64,000 bases of DNA from Gluconacetobacter dulcium (GTDB lineage Bacteria > Pseudomonadota > Alphaproteobacteria > Acetobacterales > Acetobacteraceae). The position numbers and the translations under genes are program-made. Positions 18,086 through 26,683 of the stretch are shown in pieces. The notes below the pieces were generated by a model. That model saw nothing but the letters and a program-made list of their open reading frames with translations, searched no databases and was not told the DNA's origin. How positions within the stretch are numbered: position 1 is the first letter of the stretch; each line of letters starts with the position of its first letter. The stretch lies in NCBI RefSeq assembly GCF_014174165.1, contig NZ_JABEQN010000007.1, positions 62,001 to 126,000 of the forward strand, given 5' to 3'.

Positions 18086-18509
18086 TCCTGTATCCTTTAC
18101 CCGGCGTTGTGTGACGACGATCCTGTAACTGTCCATCGGATATCGGTCGGCATGACGATTGATATCATTACTTGCGATGGTACGTATGCTGCCGCCGGCG
18201 ACTGATTCCATAGCGATGCGGCATTATGCCTGAAATGTTACCTCGAATACCTGTTGTCGTTCTGGAGATTAATAATATTTTACTTTAAACGCGATCATCG
18301 CCCCAGCATTTTTCAAGCATTATGTGGCCGATATGAAGCGGTAACATCTTGATGCGGGTTCGGCCTCATGCTCTTTCGACGGCATTGTCGACTGTCCGGG
18401 CCGGATCATGGTCCAGGCGAATTTCCGAGCGCGGACATCCATGTCATGCAGGGCCTGGACGACCACAACACGTAATCGGCGCGCGATTGCGCGCTGGGGA
18501 GAATATGAT
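18086..18509. other. 424-base divergent intergenic region with AT-rich core
   Basis: It lies between the unrecognised exported protein (minus) and the M13 peptidase (plus), and should hold promoters for both. The stretch about 18170-18330 is clearly richer in A/T than the rest of the window (runs such as AATAATATTTTACTTTAAAC near 18271). I see no RNA gene, repeat family or convincing protein. The plus-strand frame that stays open from 18408 looks like a random extension of the peptidase frame. Confidence 0.5.
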
Positions 18510-20627
18510 TTGATCCGGACGAAACTTCACGGTGCCGCGAAGCGCCGTGTCAGGACCATGATGCTGCTGGGCACGGCGTGCCTTGCCGGCGTGCTGGCGG
18601 GGACGCAAGCGCAGGCCGCCGCGACCATGACGGCGCCCGCGACGCCGAGCGTGCCCGCGATGGCGCAGGGGTCGTGGGGCTTCGACCTGCCCGGCCGCAA
18701 TCTTTCGGTAAAGCCGGGCGATAATTTCTTCGATTATGCCAACGGCACCTATGTCGATCATCTGGTCATTCCGCCGGATCGGACAAGCTGGGGGCCGTTC
18801 AACGAACTTGCGGAACTGTCGCGCACGCGGGTGCAGGCGATCCTGAAGGACGTATCGTCCCAGCCCGAGGCGAATCCCACGACGATCGAAGGCAAGCTCG
18901 GCACGTTCTATGCCTCGTTCATGGATGAGGCAGCCGTCGAGGCGCTGGGCGCCAAGCCGCTGGCGGCCGACCTGGCGGCGATCCGCGCCGTGCATGACGC
19001 CGCATCCTTCGCCGCCCTTGCGGCGAAGGCGCAGGAGACATTCCAGTCCTCGCCGTTCTCGCTCATGATCCAGCCCGATGCCAAGGACCCGACGCGGTAC
19101 GCGCTCGATCTGGACCAGGCGGGCCTGGGCATGCCGGATCGCGATTATTATTCCAAGCCGTCTTTCGCCGCGAAGAAGACCGCGTATCTGGCCTATGTCG
19201 AGCAGATGCTCGGCCTGATCGGCTGGCCCGACGCGAAGCAGGCCGCCTCCGACATCGTCGCCCTTGAGACGGCGATTGCGAAAGTGCACTGGGCGCGCGA
19301 CGAGATGCGCGATCCGGAGAAAAGCTACAACCCGCGCACCGTGCAGCAGCTTCAGAAGGACGCGCCCGGCTTCGACTGGCCGACATGGCTGAAGGCGGCG
19401 GGCATCCCCGAGGCGGGCCTTGCGCAGCGCGTCCTGATCGCGGGCGAGCCGAGCGCGATCGCGGGGGAGGCGAAGATCCTCGGCGCGACGGATATCGCGA
19501 CCCTGCGGGCCTGGCTTGCATTCCATCTGGCGGACAATGCGGCCCCCGACCTGTCGAAGTCGTTCGTCGATGCGTGGTTTGCCTTCAATGGCAAGACCCT
19601 GTCCGGCCAGCCGCAACTGCCGGTGCGCTGGAAGCGTGCGGTGGGGGCGACGAGTTCCGCGATGGGGTGGGCGATCGGCCGCGTCTATGTCGCGCGTTAT
19701 TTCCCGCCGGAAAGCAAGGTGGAGATGGGGCATCTGACGGATGCGCTGAAGACCGCGTTCCATGTCCGTCTGGAACATAATAGCTGGATGGGGCCGGCCA
19801 CCCGCGCCGCCGCGCTGCGCAAGCTGGACAATTTCACCATCCAGATCGGCTACCCCACCAAGTGGCGCGACTATGGCACGCTGGAGGTCCACAAGGGCGA
19901 CGTGTATGGCAATGCCACGCGGGCGGTCGCCTTTGAATGGCAGTACTGGCTTGGCCATCTGGGCAAGCCGGTCGATCGCGATGAGTGGGACATGACGCCG
20001 CAGACGGTGAATGCCTACAATATGCCGGTCTTCGACGAGATCGTGTTCCCCGCCGCCATTCTTCAGCCGCCCTTCTTCAACCCGAAGGCGGATGCGGCGA
20101 TCAATTATGGCGCGATCGGCGGTGTGATCGGGCATGAGATGACTCACTCCTTCGATGATGAAGGCCGCAAGTTCGACGAGCATGGGCGGCTGCGCGACTG
20201 GTGGACCAAGGCGGATGCCGTGCGGTTCCAGAAACTCGCGGACCGGCTGGGCGCGCAGTACGACGCCTTCGAGGTGCTGCCGGGCGTGCATGTGAACGGC
20301 AAGCTGACGATGGGCGAGAACATCGCCGATCTGGGCGGGCTGACGCTGGCGCTCGATGCCTATCATGCCTCGTTGCACGGCAAGCCGGCCCCGGTGATCG
20401 ACGGGTTGACCGGCGACCAGCGGGTGTTTCTCGGCTGGGCGCAGGTCTGGCGCGAGAAGGTGCGTGACGATGCCGTTCGCCAGGAAATCGTGGTCGATCC
20501 GCATTCGCCGCCGGTCGCGCGCGTCAATATCCCGATGCACAATATCGACGCCTGGTACGCTGCATGGGCCGTCGAGGCCGGGCAGAAGCTTTATCTCAAG
20601 CCCCAGGACCGCGTGAAGATCTGGTAA
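18510..20627 (+). CDS. Exported M13 (neprilysin-type) zinc metallopeptidase
   Basis: A 705-residue protein. The zinc site is HEMTH (542-546), with the third ligand and helper in GENIADLGGLTLALDAY about 60 residues later. The typical N-terminus after the signal is WGFDLPGRNLSVKPGDNFFDYANGTY, and the protein ends in the family-typical ...RVKIW. M13 enzymes (PepO, neprilysin) cleave peptides and usually act outside the cytoplasm. I chose the TTG at 18510 because GGGGAGA lies 8-12 bases upstream and the start gives a basic n-region (KRRVR) before the hydrophobic core MMLLGTACLAGVLAGTQAQA. ATG 18558 is an alternative. The gene is followed by an intrinsic terminator. Confidence 0.92.
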   Translation: MIRTKLHGAAKRRVRTMMLLGTACLAGVLAGTQAQAAATMTAPATPSVPAMAQGSWGFDLPGRNLSVKPGDNFFDYANGTYVDHLVIPPDRTSWGPFNELAELSRTRVQAILKDVSSQPEANPTTIEGKLGTFYASFMDEAAVEALGAKPLAADLAAIRAVHDAASFAALAAKAQETFQSSPFSLMIQPDAKDPTRYALDLDQAGLGMPDRDYYSKPSFAAKKTAYLAYVEQMLGLIGWPDAKQAASDIVALETAIAKVHWARDEMRDPEKSYNPRTVQQLQKDAPGFDWPTWLKAAGIPEAGLAQRVLIAGEPSAIAGEAKILGATDIATLRAWLAFHLADNAAPDLSKSFVDAWFAFNGKTLSGQPQLPVRWKRAVGATSSAMGWAIGRVYVARYFPPESKVEMGHLTDALKTAFHVRLEHNSWMGPATRAAALRKLDNFTIQIGYPTKWRDYGTLEVHKGDVYGNATRAVAFEWQYWLGHLGKPVDRDEWDMTPQTVNAYNMPVFDEIVFPAAILQPPFFNPKADAAINYGAIGGVIGHEMTHSFDDEGRKFDEHGRLRDWWTKADAVRFQKLADRLGAQYDAFEVLPGVHVNGKLTMGENIADLGGLTLALDAYHASLHGKPAPVIDGLTGDQRVFLGWAQVWREKVRDDAVRQEIVVDPHSPPVARVNIPMHNIDAWYAAWAVEAGQKLYLKPQDRVKIW

Positions 20628-20633
20628 CGCAAG

Positions 20634-20658
20634 ACCGGCCGGGCAGAGCCCGGCCGGT
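20634..20658 (+). repeat. Perfect 11-base-arm hairpin after the M13 peptidase
   Basis: ACCGGCCGGGC, loop AGA, GCCCGGCCGGT. It starts 7 bases after the peptidase stop and has no following T run. It probably acts with the true terminator just downstream, for example by protecting the 3' end. Confidence 0.5.
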
Positions 20659-20677
20659 TCGCATGGGGATATTCACA

Positions 20678-20726
20678 TCAGGTCCGGATCGCTTCAGGTT
20701 GAGGCGATCCGGGCCTGATTTTTTTT
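20678..20726 (+). terminator. Rho-independent terminator of the M13 peptidase gene
   Basis: Arms TCAGGTCCGGATCGC (20678-20692) and GCGATCCGGGCCTGA (20704-20718) pair with one G-U wobble across an 11-base loop, and eight T follow (20719-20726). This is the clearest intrinsic terminator in the window. On the minus strand there is no T run, so it serves the plus-strand gene. Confidence 0.85.
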
Positions 20727-20780
20727 GGATGGGCGATTCGCGTTTCCGGAGCGGCCTGGAACGATCAGGCCCCGTGCGGT

Positions 20781-22061
20781 TTATCGCGGGCGGCGGCGTG
20801 GGGCGGGCGGGGCGCTGAAAACGCAGACGGCTTCGACTTCGGTCGACCACAGGAACTGGTCGATGACCGTTACGCCGTCCAGCCGGTATCCCGCCGCCTT
20901 CAGCCCGGCGGTGTCGCGGGTCAGGGCCTGTGGGTTGCAACTGACATAGATGATCCGGGCCGGCTTGCCGTCGATGATCTGCGCCATCTGGGCGCCCGCA
21001 CCCATATAGGGGGGATCGAGGACGATGGCGCTGGCTTCGGCGATCTGGCGGGCCATGATCGGCTGGCGGTTCAGGTCGCGCTGTTCGGCGACGACGCGGG
21101 TGCCGCTGGTCGCGCGGCGCATGGCGGCGACCGCGTCGGGATGGCCTTCGAACGCCAGGACCCGGGCCTTCTCGCTGAGTGCAAAAGAGAGGGTTCCGCA
21201 GCCGGCATACAGTTCGATGATCGCGTCGCGGCGCGCCAGTTTGCGCGGCAGCGCGGCCAGGACCGCTGCAATGATCGCGGCTTCGCCCTCGCGACTGGGT
21301 TGGAGGAAGGCCCCGGAAGGGGGGGCGACGGAGATACCCGAGAACAGGTGATGCACCGGTCCGGTCTGGGCGGCGGTCTCCGGTGTGTCGGTGCTGCCAG
21401 TGCGGCGCCAGGCGATGCGGGGGATGCGCTGGCTGCGCGCGAATTCCGCCAGTTTGGCGCGATCGCTCGGCTCCAGGGGACCGTCGGTTGCCAGCAGCAG
21501 GTCCGGCCCCGAGTCGAGGAGGTTGATCAGCACGTCGCCGTTCTGCCGCAATGCGCCCAGCGAGCGGGTGACCTCGCGCAACGCGGGGAGGAGGGCGAAC
21601 AGCGCGGGGGCGAGAATCGGGCAGGTCGTCAGATCGACCACGTCCCCGCGCCGTGCGTGCAGGCCGATTGCCACGCCGTCCGGCCGGCGGCGGATCGCCA
21701 GATCGACGCGCCGCCGGGATGCGGGCGGGCTCTGGAATCGCGCGGTGACGAGGGGCTCGGCAAAGCCGGCGCGCTCCAGGGCATGGACGACCGTTTCGCT
21801 CTTCCACGCCAGCGCGGCGGGGAGGAACAGATGCTGGATGGCACAGCCGCCGCATTGCCCGAACAAGGAGCAGGGCGGCTCTACCCGGTCCGGGCTGGGG
21901 CGCAGGACCGACAGCAGGTGGGCCGAACGGGCATCGAACGGTTCGACACGGACATGTTCGCCCGGCAGGGCGCCGGGAACGAACAGGGGGTCGCCGTTCG
22001 GCATGCGGGCCAGACCGTCGCCGTCCGCTCCGAGTGCGCTGATTTCGATTTCGGTGTTCAT
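20781..22061 (-). CDS. Class I SAM-dependent RNA m5U methyltransferase (TrmA/RlmD family)
   Basis: A 426-residue protein. An N-terminal TRAM-like beta domain (about 1-55) is followed by the Fe-S ligands Cys64, Cys70, Cys73 (CSLFGQCGGC) and Cys147 (TTCPIL). The SAM site is ELYAGCGTLSFAL (283-295). DPPYMGAG (349-356) and the nucleophile Cys375 in SCNPQALTRD complete the catalytic set for 5-methyluridine formation. The family covers tRNA U54 and 23S rRNA U747/U1939 enzymes; the target base cannot be decided from this sequence. The Fe-S cluster makes it a probable client of the SUF system in this window. It converges with the M13 peptidase. Confidence 0.9.
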   Translation of the reverse strand: MNTEIEISALGADGDGLARMPNGDPLFVPGALPGEHVRVEPFDARSAHLLSVLRPSPDRVEPPCSLFGQCGGCAIQHLFLPAALAWKSETVVHALERAGFAEPLVTARFQSPPASRRRVDLAIRRRPDGVAIGLHARRGDVVDLTTCPILAPALFALLPALREVTRSLGALRQNGDVLINLLDSGPDLLLATDGPLEPSDRAKLAEFARSQRIPRIAWRRTGSTDTPETAAQTGPVHHLFSGISVAPPSGAFLQPSREGEAAIIAAVLAALPRKLARRDAIIELYAGCGTLSFALSEKARVLAFEGHPDAVAAMRRATSGTRVVAEQRDLNRQPIMARQIAEASAIVLDPPYMGAGAQMAQIIDGKPARIIYVSCNPQALTRDTAGLKAAGYRLDGVTVIDQFLWSTEVEAVCVFSAPPAPRRRPR

Positions 22062-22274
22062 CAGGGTCTTATATCCAGATCGTCCCGGCCGGTCTGCGTC
22101 GGCCAGGACGCCCGGAACTCAGAGCCTGACTGGCATATGGGCTGGTGAGCGGGAGCGATCGTGGCCGCTCCGGCGTGGGTGTTTTACGTATCGGAGCCGC
22201 CTTGATCGGCTTGGGCGCCGATACATTGCATGTGCGCGCTGGATCGCTGCCCGCGCGCACATGCGGTCGGGCGC

Positions 22275-23915
22275 TCAGGCCGGTTCGTCGGCCGTATGGG
22301 TGCTCTCGTCGTCAGCCGAGGGCGTGATCGTGAACTGTCGGCGGGGCAGCAGCATGAAGGCGGGGACCTCCGTGCCGAAGCCTGTGACCGGATTGCCGTT
22401 TGCCTGCACGGTGGCGTCTTCGAGTTCGCGCTCCCGATGATGGCGTGGCGGCGCGGGCTTGCGCGCTGGCGGCGGCGCGGCGGCGGTTTCGGGTGCGGGG
22501 CTGGCCTCGGCCGGTGCGGCGGGAGCAGCGGCCGAACGGGCGGGTTTGGGGCCGCGACGGTCGTCCTTCTCCCGGCCGCGTCCGCGACCCTTGCCCCCAC
22601 GGGGACGCGCTTCCTCGGACCAGTCGAGCTGGGTCACGCCTTCGACCGCCAGACGCGGAATCGGGTGGCCGATCAGCTTTTCGATCGCTTCGGCCAGGCC
22701 CCGGTCATGCGGCGAGGCCAGGCTGTAGGCGTGGCCGGTGCGGCCGGCGCGGCCGGTGCGGCCGATCCGGTGCACATAATCTTCGGCATGGAACGGCAGG
22801 TCGAAATTGAAGACGTGCGACAGGCCGCCGATATCGATGCCGCGCGCCGCGACGTCGGAGCAGACCAGGAATTTGAGGTCGCCGGCCTTGAAGCGCTCAA
22901 GCGTCGAGAACCGGACCGACTGCGGCAGGTCGCCATGCAGCGCGCCGGCCGAGAAACCGTGCTTGACCAGCGATTTGCACAGCACGTCGACATCGCGCTT
23001 GCGATTGCAGAAGATGATGGCGTTCTGCACCGCGTCGTCGCGCAGCATCTGGCGCAGCACGCGCCGCTTGTCGTCCTCGTCGACCACCACCAGTCCGGCC
23101 TCGATGGTCGTGGCGACGGAGGATGGGCGGCTGACGGTGATTTCCTTGGGGTTTTGCAGGAACATGTCCGCCAGGCGCCGGATTTCCGGCGCCATGGTGG
23201 CGGAGAAGAACAGCGTCTGCCGCAGGGGCGACAACATGCCGACGATCTTCTCGATATCGGGGATGAAGCCCATATCGAGCATGCGGTCGGCTTCGTCGAT
23301 CACCAGCAGGCGGGTCTGGGTCAGCAGCAGGCCGCCGCGCTCGAACAGGTCGATCAGCCGGCCCGGAGTCGCGATCAGCACGTCGACGCCGCGATTCAGC
23401 ACGTCCTTCTGCTCGGCCATGCTCTCGCCGCCGATCAGCAGCGCGTGGTTCAGCTTGAGATATTTGCCGTATTTGACGAAATTCTCGGCCACCTGGAGCG
23501 CCAGTTCGCGCGTCGGCTCCAGGATCAGCGAGCGCGGCATACGAGCCCGTGCCCGGGAGCCCGACAGGATTTCGAGCATCGGCAGGGTGAAGCCGGCGGT
23601 CTTGCCGGTGCCGGTCTGGGCCACGCCCAGCACGTCTCGGCCCATCAGCACATACGGGATGGCCTGGGCCTGAATCGGCGTGGGGTGGATGTAGCCGGCT
23701 TCGTCGATGGCACGCTGGATCGGCTCGGACAGGCCAAGATCGGAAAAGAGCGGCTGTGCGGCGGCTTCGGCCGGCTCGTCGGGAGTGTCCACGGTACCGG
23801 AAGCGGACAGCGCGCCACCGGGGGAGCCGGCGTCCGTGTCAGGTGGGACAATGGAGACGGGATGGGCTGCGGCGTCAGGTTCGGCCGAAGCGGAGGCATT
23901 CGTCTTGGCGCTCAA
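22275..23915 (-). CDS. RhlE-type DEAD-box RNA helicase
   Basis: A 546-residue protein. An acidic/Ala-rich N-terminal stretch (1-55) precedes the Q motif (F56 SDLGL... PTPIQ), Walker A AQTGTGKT (99-106), PTRELA, DEAD (207-210), SAT (238-240), and the C-terminal helicase lobe with ARGIDIGGL and HRIGRTGRAG. The last 130 residues are low-complexity with basic RGRGR and Pro/Ala-rich segments, typical of RNA-binding tails in the RhlE group. It unwinds short RNA duplexes in ribosome assembly, RNA turnover or cold adaptation. It is divergent from the GH15 gene across 254 bases, and the 213-base gap downstream holds no gene that I can support. Confidence 0.92.
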   Translation of the reverse strand: MSAKTNASASAEPDAAAHPVSIVPPDTDAGSPGGALSASGTVDTPDEPAEAAAQPLFSDLGLSEPIQRAIDEAGYIHPTPIQAQAIPYVLMGRDVLGVAQTGTGKTAGFTLPMLEILSGSRARARMPRSLILEPTRELALQVAENFVKYGKYLKLNHALLIGGESMAEQKDVLNRGVDVLIATPGRLIDLFERGGLLLTQTRLLVIDEADRMLDMGFIPDIEKIVGMLSPLRQTLFFSATMAPEIRRLADMFLQNPKEITVSRPSSVATTIEAGLVVVDEDDKRRVLRQMLRDDAVQNAIIFCNRKRDVDVLCKSLVKHGFSAGALHGDLPQSVRFSTLERFKAGDLKFLVCSDVAARGIDIGGLSHVFNFDLPFHAEDYVHRIGRTGRAGRTGHAYSLASPHDRGLAEAIEKLIGHPIPRLAVEGVTQLDWSEEARPRGGKGRGRGREKDDRRGPKPARSAAAPAAPAEASPAPETAAAPPPARKPAPPRHHRERELEDATVQANGNPVTGFGTEVPAFMLLPRRQFTITPSADDESTHTADEPA

Positions 23916-24169
23916 AATTCTCTCGAACGTGTCAGTGGTGTGGTCCCGTCCATTCCGCCACGATGTGGTCCGGCAGGCATTTCGGCCTGTTTTCCTGCGA
24001 CGAAGCAGGGCCTTGCGAAAATGAAGGCGAATCCTCCGATTCCGCGTGACTGTCCGTATCGGTAAATGCGACGAAAATCAAGCACCGAGCACGGAAGCGA
24101 GCGGAGTCTGTCCGGGGTGTCGCAGGTCCTTGCGTGTCATGTCTCTGGCGTTTTGTCTCTGGAGGATTC

Positions 24170-26002
24170 GTGGTCACAGTCACGCCGTTGAAAATCGAGG
24201 ATTATGGCCTGATCGGCGATGGACGCAGTTGCGCGCTGGTCGGGCGGAACGGGTCGATCGACTGGCTCTGCTGGCCGCGATTCGACAGTCCGGCCTGTTT
24301 CGCCGCCCTGCTGGGAGATGGGGAGAACGGGCACTGGCAACTGGCGCCGGACGAAGAGCGTGGGGGGACGCCCGTTACGGTGACGCGGTCGTACCGCAAT
24401 CACGGCATGGTGCTGGAAACGGTGTTCGAGACGCATACCGGCGTGGTCGCGGTCCTGGATTTCATGGCCATCGGCGCCGCCGAACCGACCCTGATCCGGA
24501 TTGTCGAAGGCCGGCGCGGGGCGGTGCCGATCCTCAACTGGCTGGTGCTGCGTTTTGACTACGGGCTGTCTGTGCCGTGGGTGACGCGCCTGCCGGACAA
24601 TATGGGCATCAGTGCCATTGCCGGCCCCTCGCGTTGCGTGCTGCGCTGCCCGGTGGCCCTGCATGGCGAGGATCGTCATACCGTGTCGCGGTTTATCGTG
24701 TCGGAAGGTGATCAGGTGCCTTTCGTGCTGACCTATATGGATTCGCACGGTGCGTTGTCCCAGCCCGTCGATGCGCGGGCCGCGCTGCATCGGACGGAAC
24801 AATTCTGGTCGGACTGGATCGGGCGCTGCACCTATCAGGGCGAGCATGCCTCGATCGTGCGGCGCTCGCTGCTGACGCTCAAGGCGCTGATCTACCAGCC
24901 GACGGGGGGGATCGTGGCGGCGCCGACGACCTCGCTGCCCGAGGAACTGGGGGGCGGGCGGAACTGGGATTATCGCTATTGCTGGTTGCGTGATGCCTCG
25001 CTGACGCTGATCGCGATCATGGCCGGTGGGTATTTTGAAGAGGCGATGGCGTGGCGTGACTGGTTGCAGGCGGCCGTCGCCGGCAGTCCCGACCAGGTCC
25101 AGATCATGTATGGCATCGCCGGCGAGCGGCTGCTGAACGAATGGGAGGCCGGCTGGCTGGCCGGTTACGAGGGATCGAAGCCGGTTAGGGTCGGCAATGC
25201 GGCGGCCGGTCAGTTGCAGCTCGATGTCTATGGCGAGGCGATCGCGGCCCTGCATGTCGCCCGCCAGACGCGCCTTTGCGCGATCACCGATGGCTGGCGG
25301 TTGCAGGTCGGGCTGTTGCAGCATCTGGCGACCATCTGGAAGGAACCGGACGAAGGGATGTGGGAAGTCCGCGGGGGGCGGCGCCAGTTTACCGTATCCA
25401 AGATCTCATGCTGGCTGGCGTTCGACCGGGCGATCCGGGATGTCGAGAAATATGGGCTCGAGGCGCCGCTGGAGGAGTGGAAGGCCCTGCGGCAGGATAT
25501 TCACGACACGGTCTGCCGCGAGGGGTTCAATGCGGACAAGAACAGCTTTGTCCAGTATTTCGGCGGCACCGGGCTGGATGCGGGATTGCTGCTGATCCCG
25601 GTCGTCGGCTTTCTGCCTGCTGATGATCCGCGCGTCAGCGGTACCATTGCGGCGATCGAGCGCGAATTACTGGACGAGCATGGATTTGTCCGCCGCTATC
25701 TGCCCGATCATGTCATCGAAGGCGTAGCGGGGGACGAGGGGGCATTCATTGCCTGCTCGTTCTGGCTGGTGAATGCCTATGTCGCCCAGGGGCGGATGGA
25801 GGAGGCCCACGCCCTGTTCAACCGGTTGCTGGCGTTGTGCAGCGACCTTGGCCTTCTGGCTGAGGAATATGACGCGATCACCGGGCGGCAGGTGGGAAAT
25901 TTCCCGCAGGCGTTCTCGCACCTGTCGCTGATCAACTCGGCGTCGATTCTCAGTGCCGGCCGCATCACCACCATGGGGGCGGCGCCGCTGCCGGTTCTGT
26001 AG
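24170..26002 (+). CDS. Glycoside hydrolase family 15 protein (glucoamylase/trehalase-like)
   Basis: A 610-residue protein without a signal peptide, so probably cytosolic. The N-terminal beta domain begins IEDYGLIGDGRSCALVGRNGSIDWLCWPRFDSPACF, a stretch typical of GH15. The (alpha/alpha)6 catalytic part carries ELGGGRNWDYRYCWLRDASLTL (259-280) and the second acidic region LLAEEYDAITGRQVGNFPQAFSHLSLI (from about 562). The family includes glucoamylases and bacterial trehalases; which one cannot be told. The GTG start at 24170 has GGAGG five bases before. There are no glycogen or trehalose genes next to it. It converges with the CopD-like gene. Confidence 0.9.
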   Translation: MVTVTPLKIEDYGLIGDGRSCALVGRNGSIDWLCWPRFDSPACFAALLGDGENGHWQLAPDEERGGTPVTVTRSYRNHGMVLETVFETHTGVVAVLDFMAIGAAEPTLIRIVEGRRGAVPILNWLVLRFDYGLSVPWVTRLPDNMGISAIAGPSRCVLRCPVALHGEDRHTVSRFIVSEGDQVPFVLTYMDSHGALSQPVDARAALHRTEQFWSDWIGRCTYQGEHASIVRRSLLTLKALIYQPTGGIVAAPTTSLPEELGGGRNWDYRYCWLRDASLTLIAIMAGGYFEEAMAWRDWLQAAVAGSPDQVQIMYGIAGERLLNEWEAGWLAGYEGSKPVRVGNAAAGQLQLDVYGEAIAALHVARQTRLCAITDGWRLQVGLLQHLATIWKEPDEGMWEVRGGRRQFTVSKISCWLAFDRAIRDVEKYGLEAPLEEWKALRQDIHDTVCREGFNADKNSFVQYFGGTGLDAGLLLIPVVGFLPADDPRVSGTIAAIERELLDEHGFVRRYLPDHVIEGVAGDEGAFIACSFWLVNAYVAQGRMEEAHALFNRLLALCSDLGLLAEEYDAITGRQVGNFPQAFSHLSLINSASILSAGRITTMGAAPLPVL

Positions 26003-26010
26003 TGCTGACA

Positions 26011-26085
26011 TAGGCTGGAGCGGCTGCACCGAAGCGGAGAACATGCGCGTCGGATCGACAGGAGCGGTGCAGCCGCGCCAGCCTA
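26011..26085. repeat. Long inverted repeat between convergent genes
   Basis: A 21-base arm at 26011-26031 (TAGGCTGGAGCGGCTGCACCG) and its near-perfect complement at 26065-26085 (one mismatch) are separated by 33 bases. The right arm contains the stop codon of the CopD-like gene on the minus strand. It lies exactly between two converging genes and lacks T runs. It is likely a bidirectional 3'-end or terminator-like structure, but a remnant of an inverted duplication is also possible. Confidence 0.7.
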
Positions 26086-26535
26086 CAGGCCTCGGGCCAT
26101 GGCGGCGGAGAGGATCGTGAGGACGCCGAGGCCGATATTGATCGTCACCAGCGAGCGGATGGAGTCGAACAGGGCGGGTTGGGGGCGGATGGCGCGGCGG
26201 GCCTTCTGGAACGGGCCGAAATAAATGCGGGCGAATAGGGCTGCCATGATCAGGCCCAGGAGCTGCATCGCGTTGACCTGCCACGGGATGGCGGCGAAAC
26301 CGCCCTCGTGCAGGATCATCAGCCAGCCGGTGATCAGGACGGCGGGCATCGTGTGCCAGACGACGCGAAAGAAGCGGGTGAGCGTTTGCAGGTGGACCGA
26401 CGCGCGCTGGGTGGCGTCCAGCAGCCCCAGGCTGGGACGCAGGACGAACACGGCATAGATCATGCCGCCGACCCAGGCGGTCATGCCGAGTAGATGGATC
26501 GCGAGCACGAGGCTCCAGAGGATTGAGGAGGTCAT
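26083..26535 (-). CDS. CopD-like four-helix integral membrane protein
   Basis: A 150-residue inner-membrane protein with four predicted hydrophobic helices (about 5-28, 55-77, 86-104 and 128-147). The first contains AIHLLGMTAWVGGMIYAVFVLRP, a pattern with a conserved His and Trp seen in CopD/DUF2269-like proteins. Related proteins have been linked to copper handling or haem-containing membrane proteins, but no function can be claimed here. A His in VVWHTMPAVLITGW could bind metal or haem. GGAG lies five bases before the ATG. It is divergent from the NAD(P)HX repair gene. Confidence 0.72.
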   Translation of the reverse strand: MTSSILWSLVLAIHLLGMTAWVGGMIYAVFVLRPSLGLLDATQRASVHLQTLTRFFRVVWHTMPAVLITGWLMILHEGGFAAIPWQVNAMQLLGLIMAALFARIYFGPFQKARRAIRPQPALFDSIRSLVTINIGLGVLTILSAAMARGL

Positions 26536-26683
26536 GTCAACTCCCGGGCGGGGTGAGTGGATGGCCCGCGTGACGGGGCGCGGGCGTCGATGGTATGCTT
26601 GATCGCCAATTCCGCCCCGGCGCGCAAGGCGGCGGTGCGCGGATGCCCCCGACAACCCGCCCCTGACCGGAGGACAGTGCCCG

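Noticed and set aside
18444-20540. A 698-codon minus-strand frame opposite the M13 peptidase
   Set aside because: Antisense shadow without family features; the plus strand shows HEMTH and a signal peptide.
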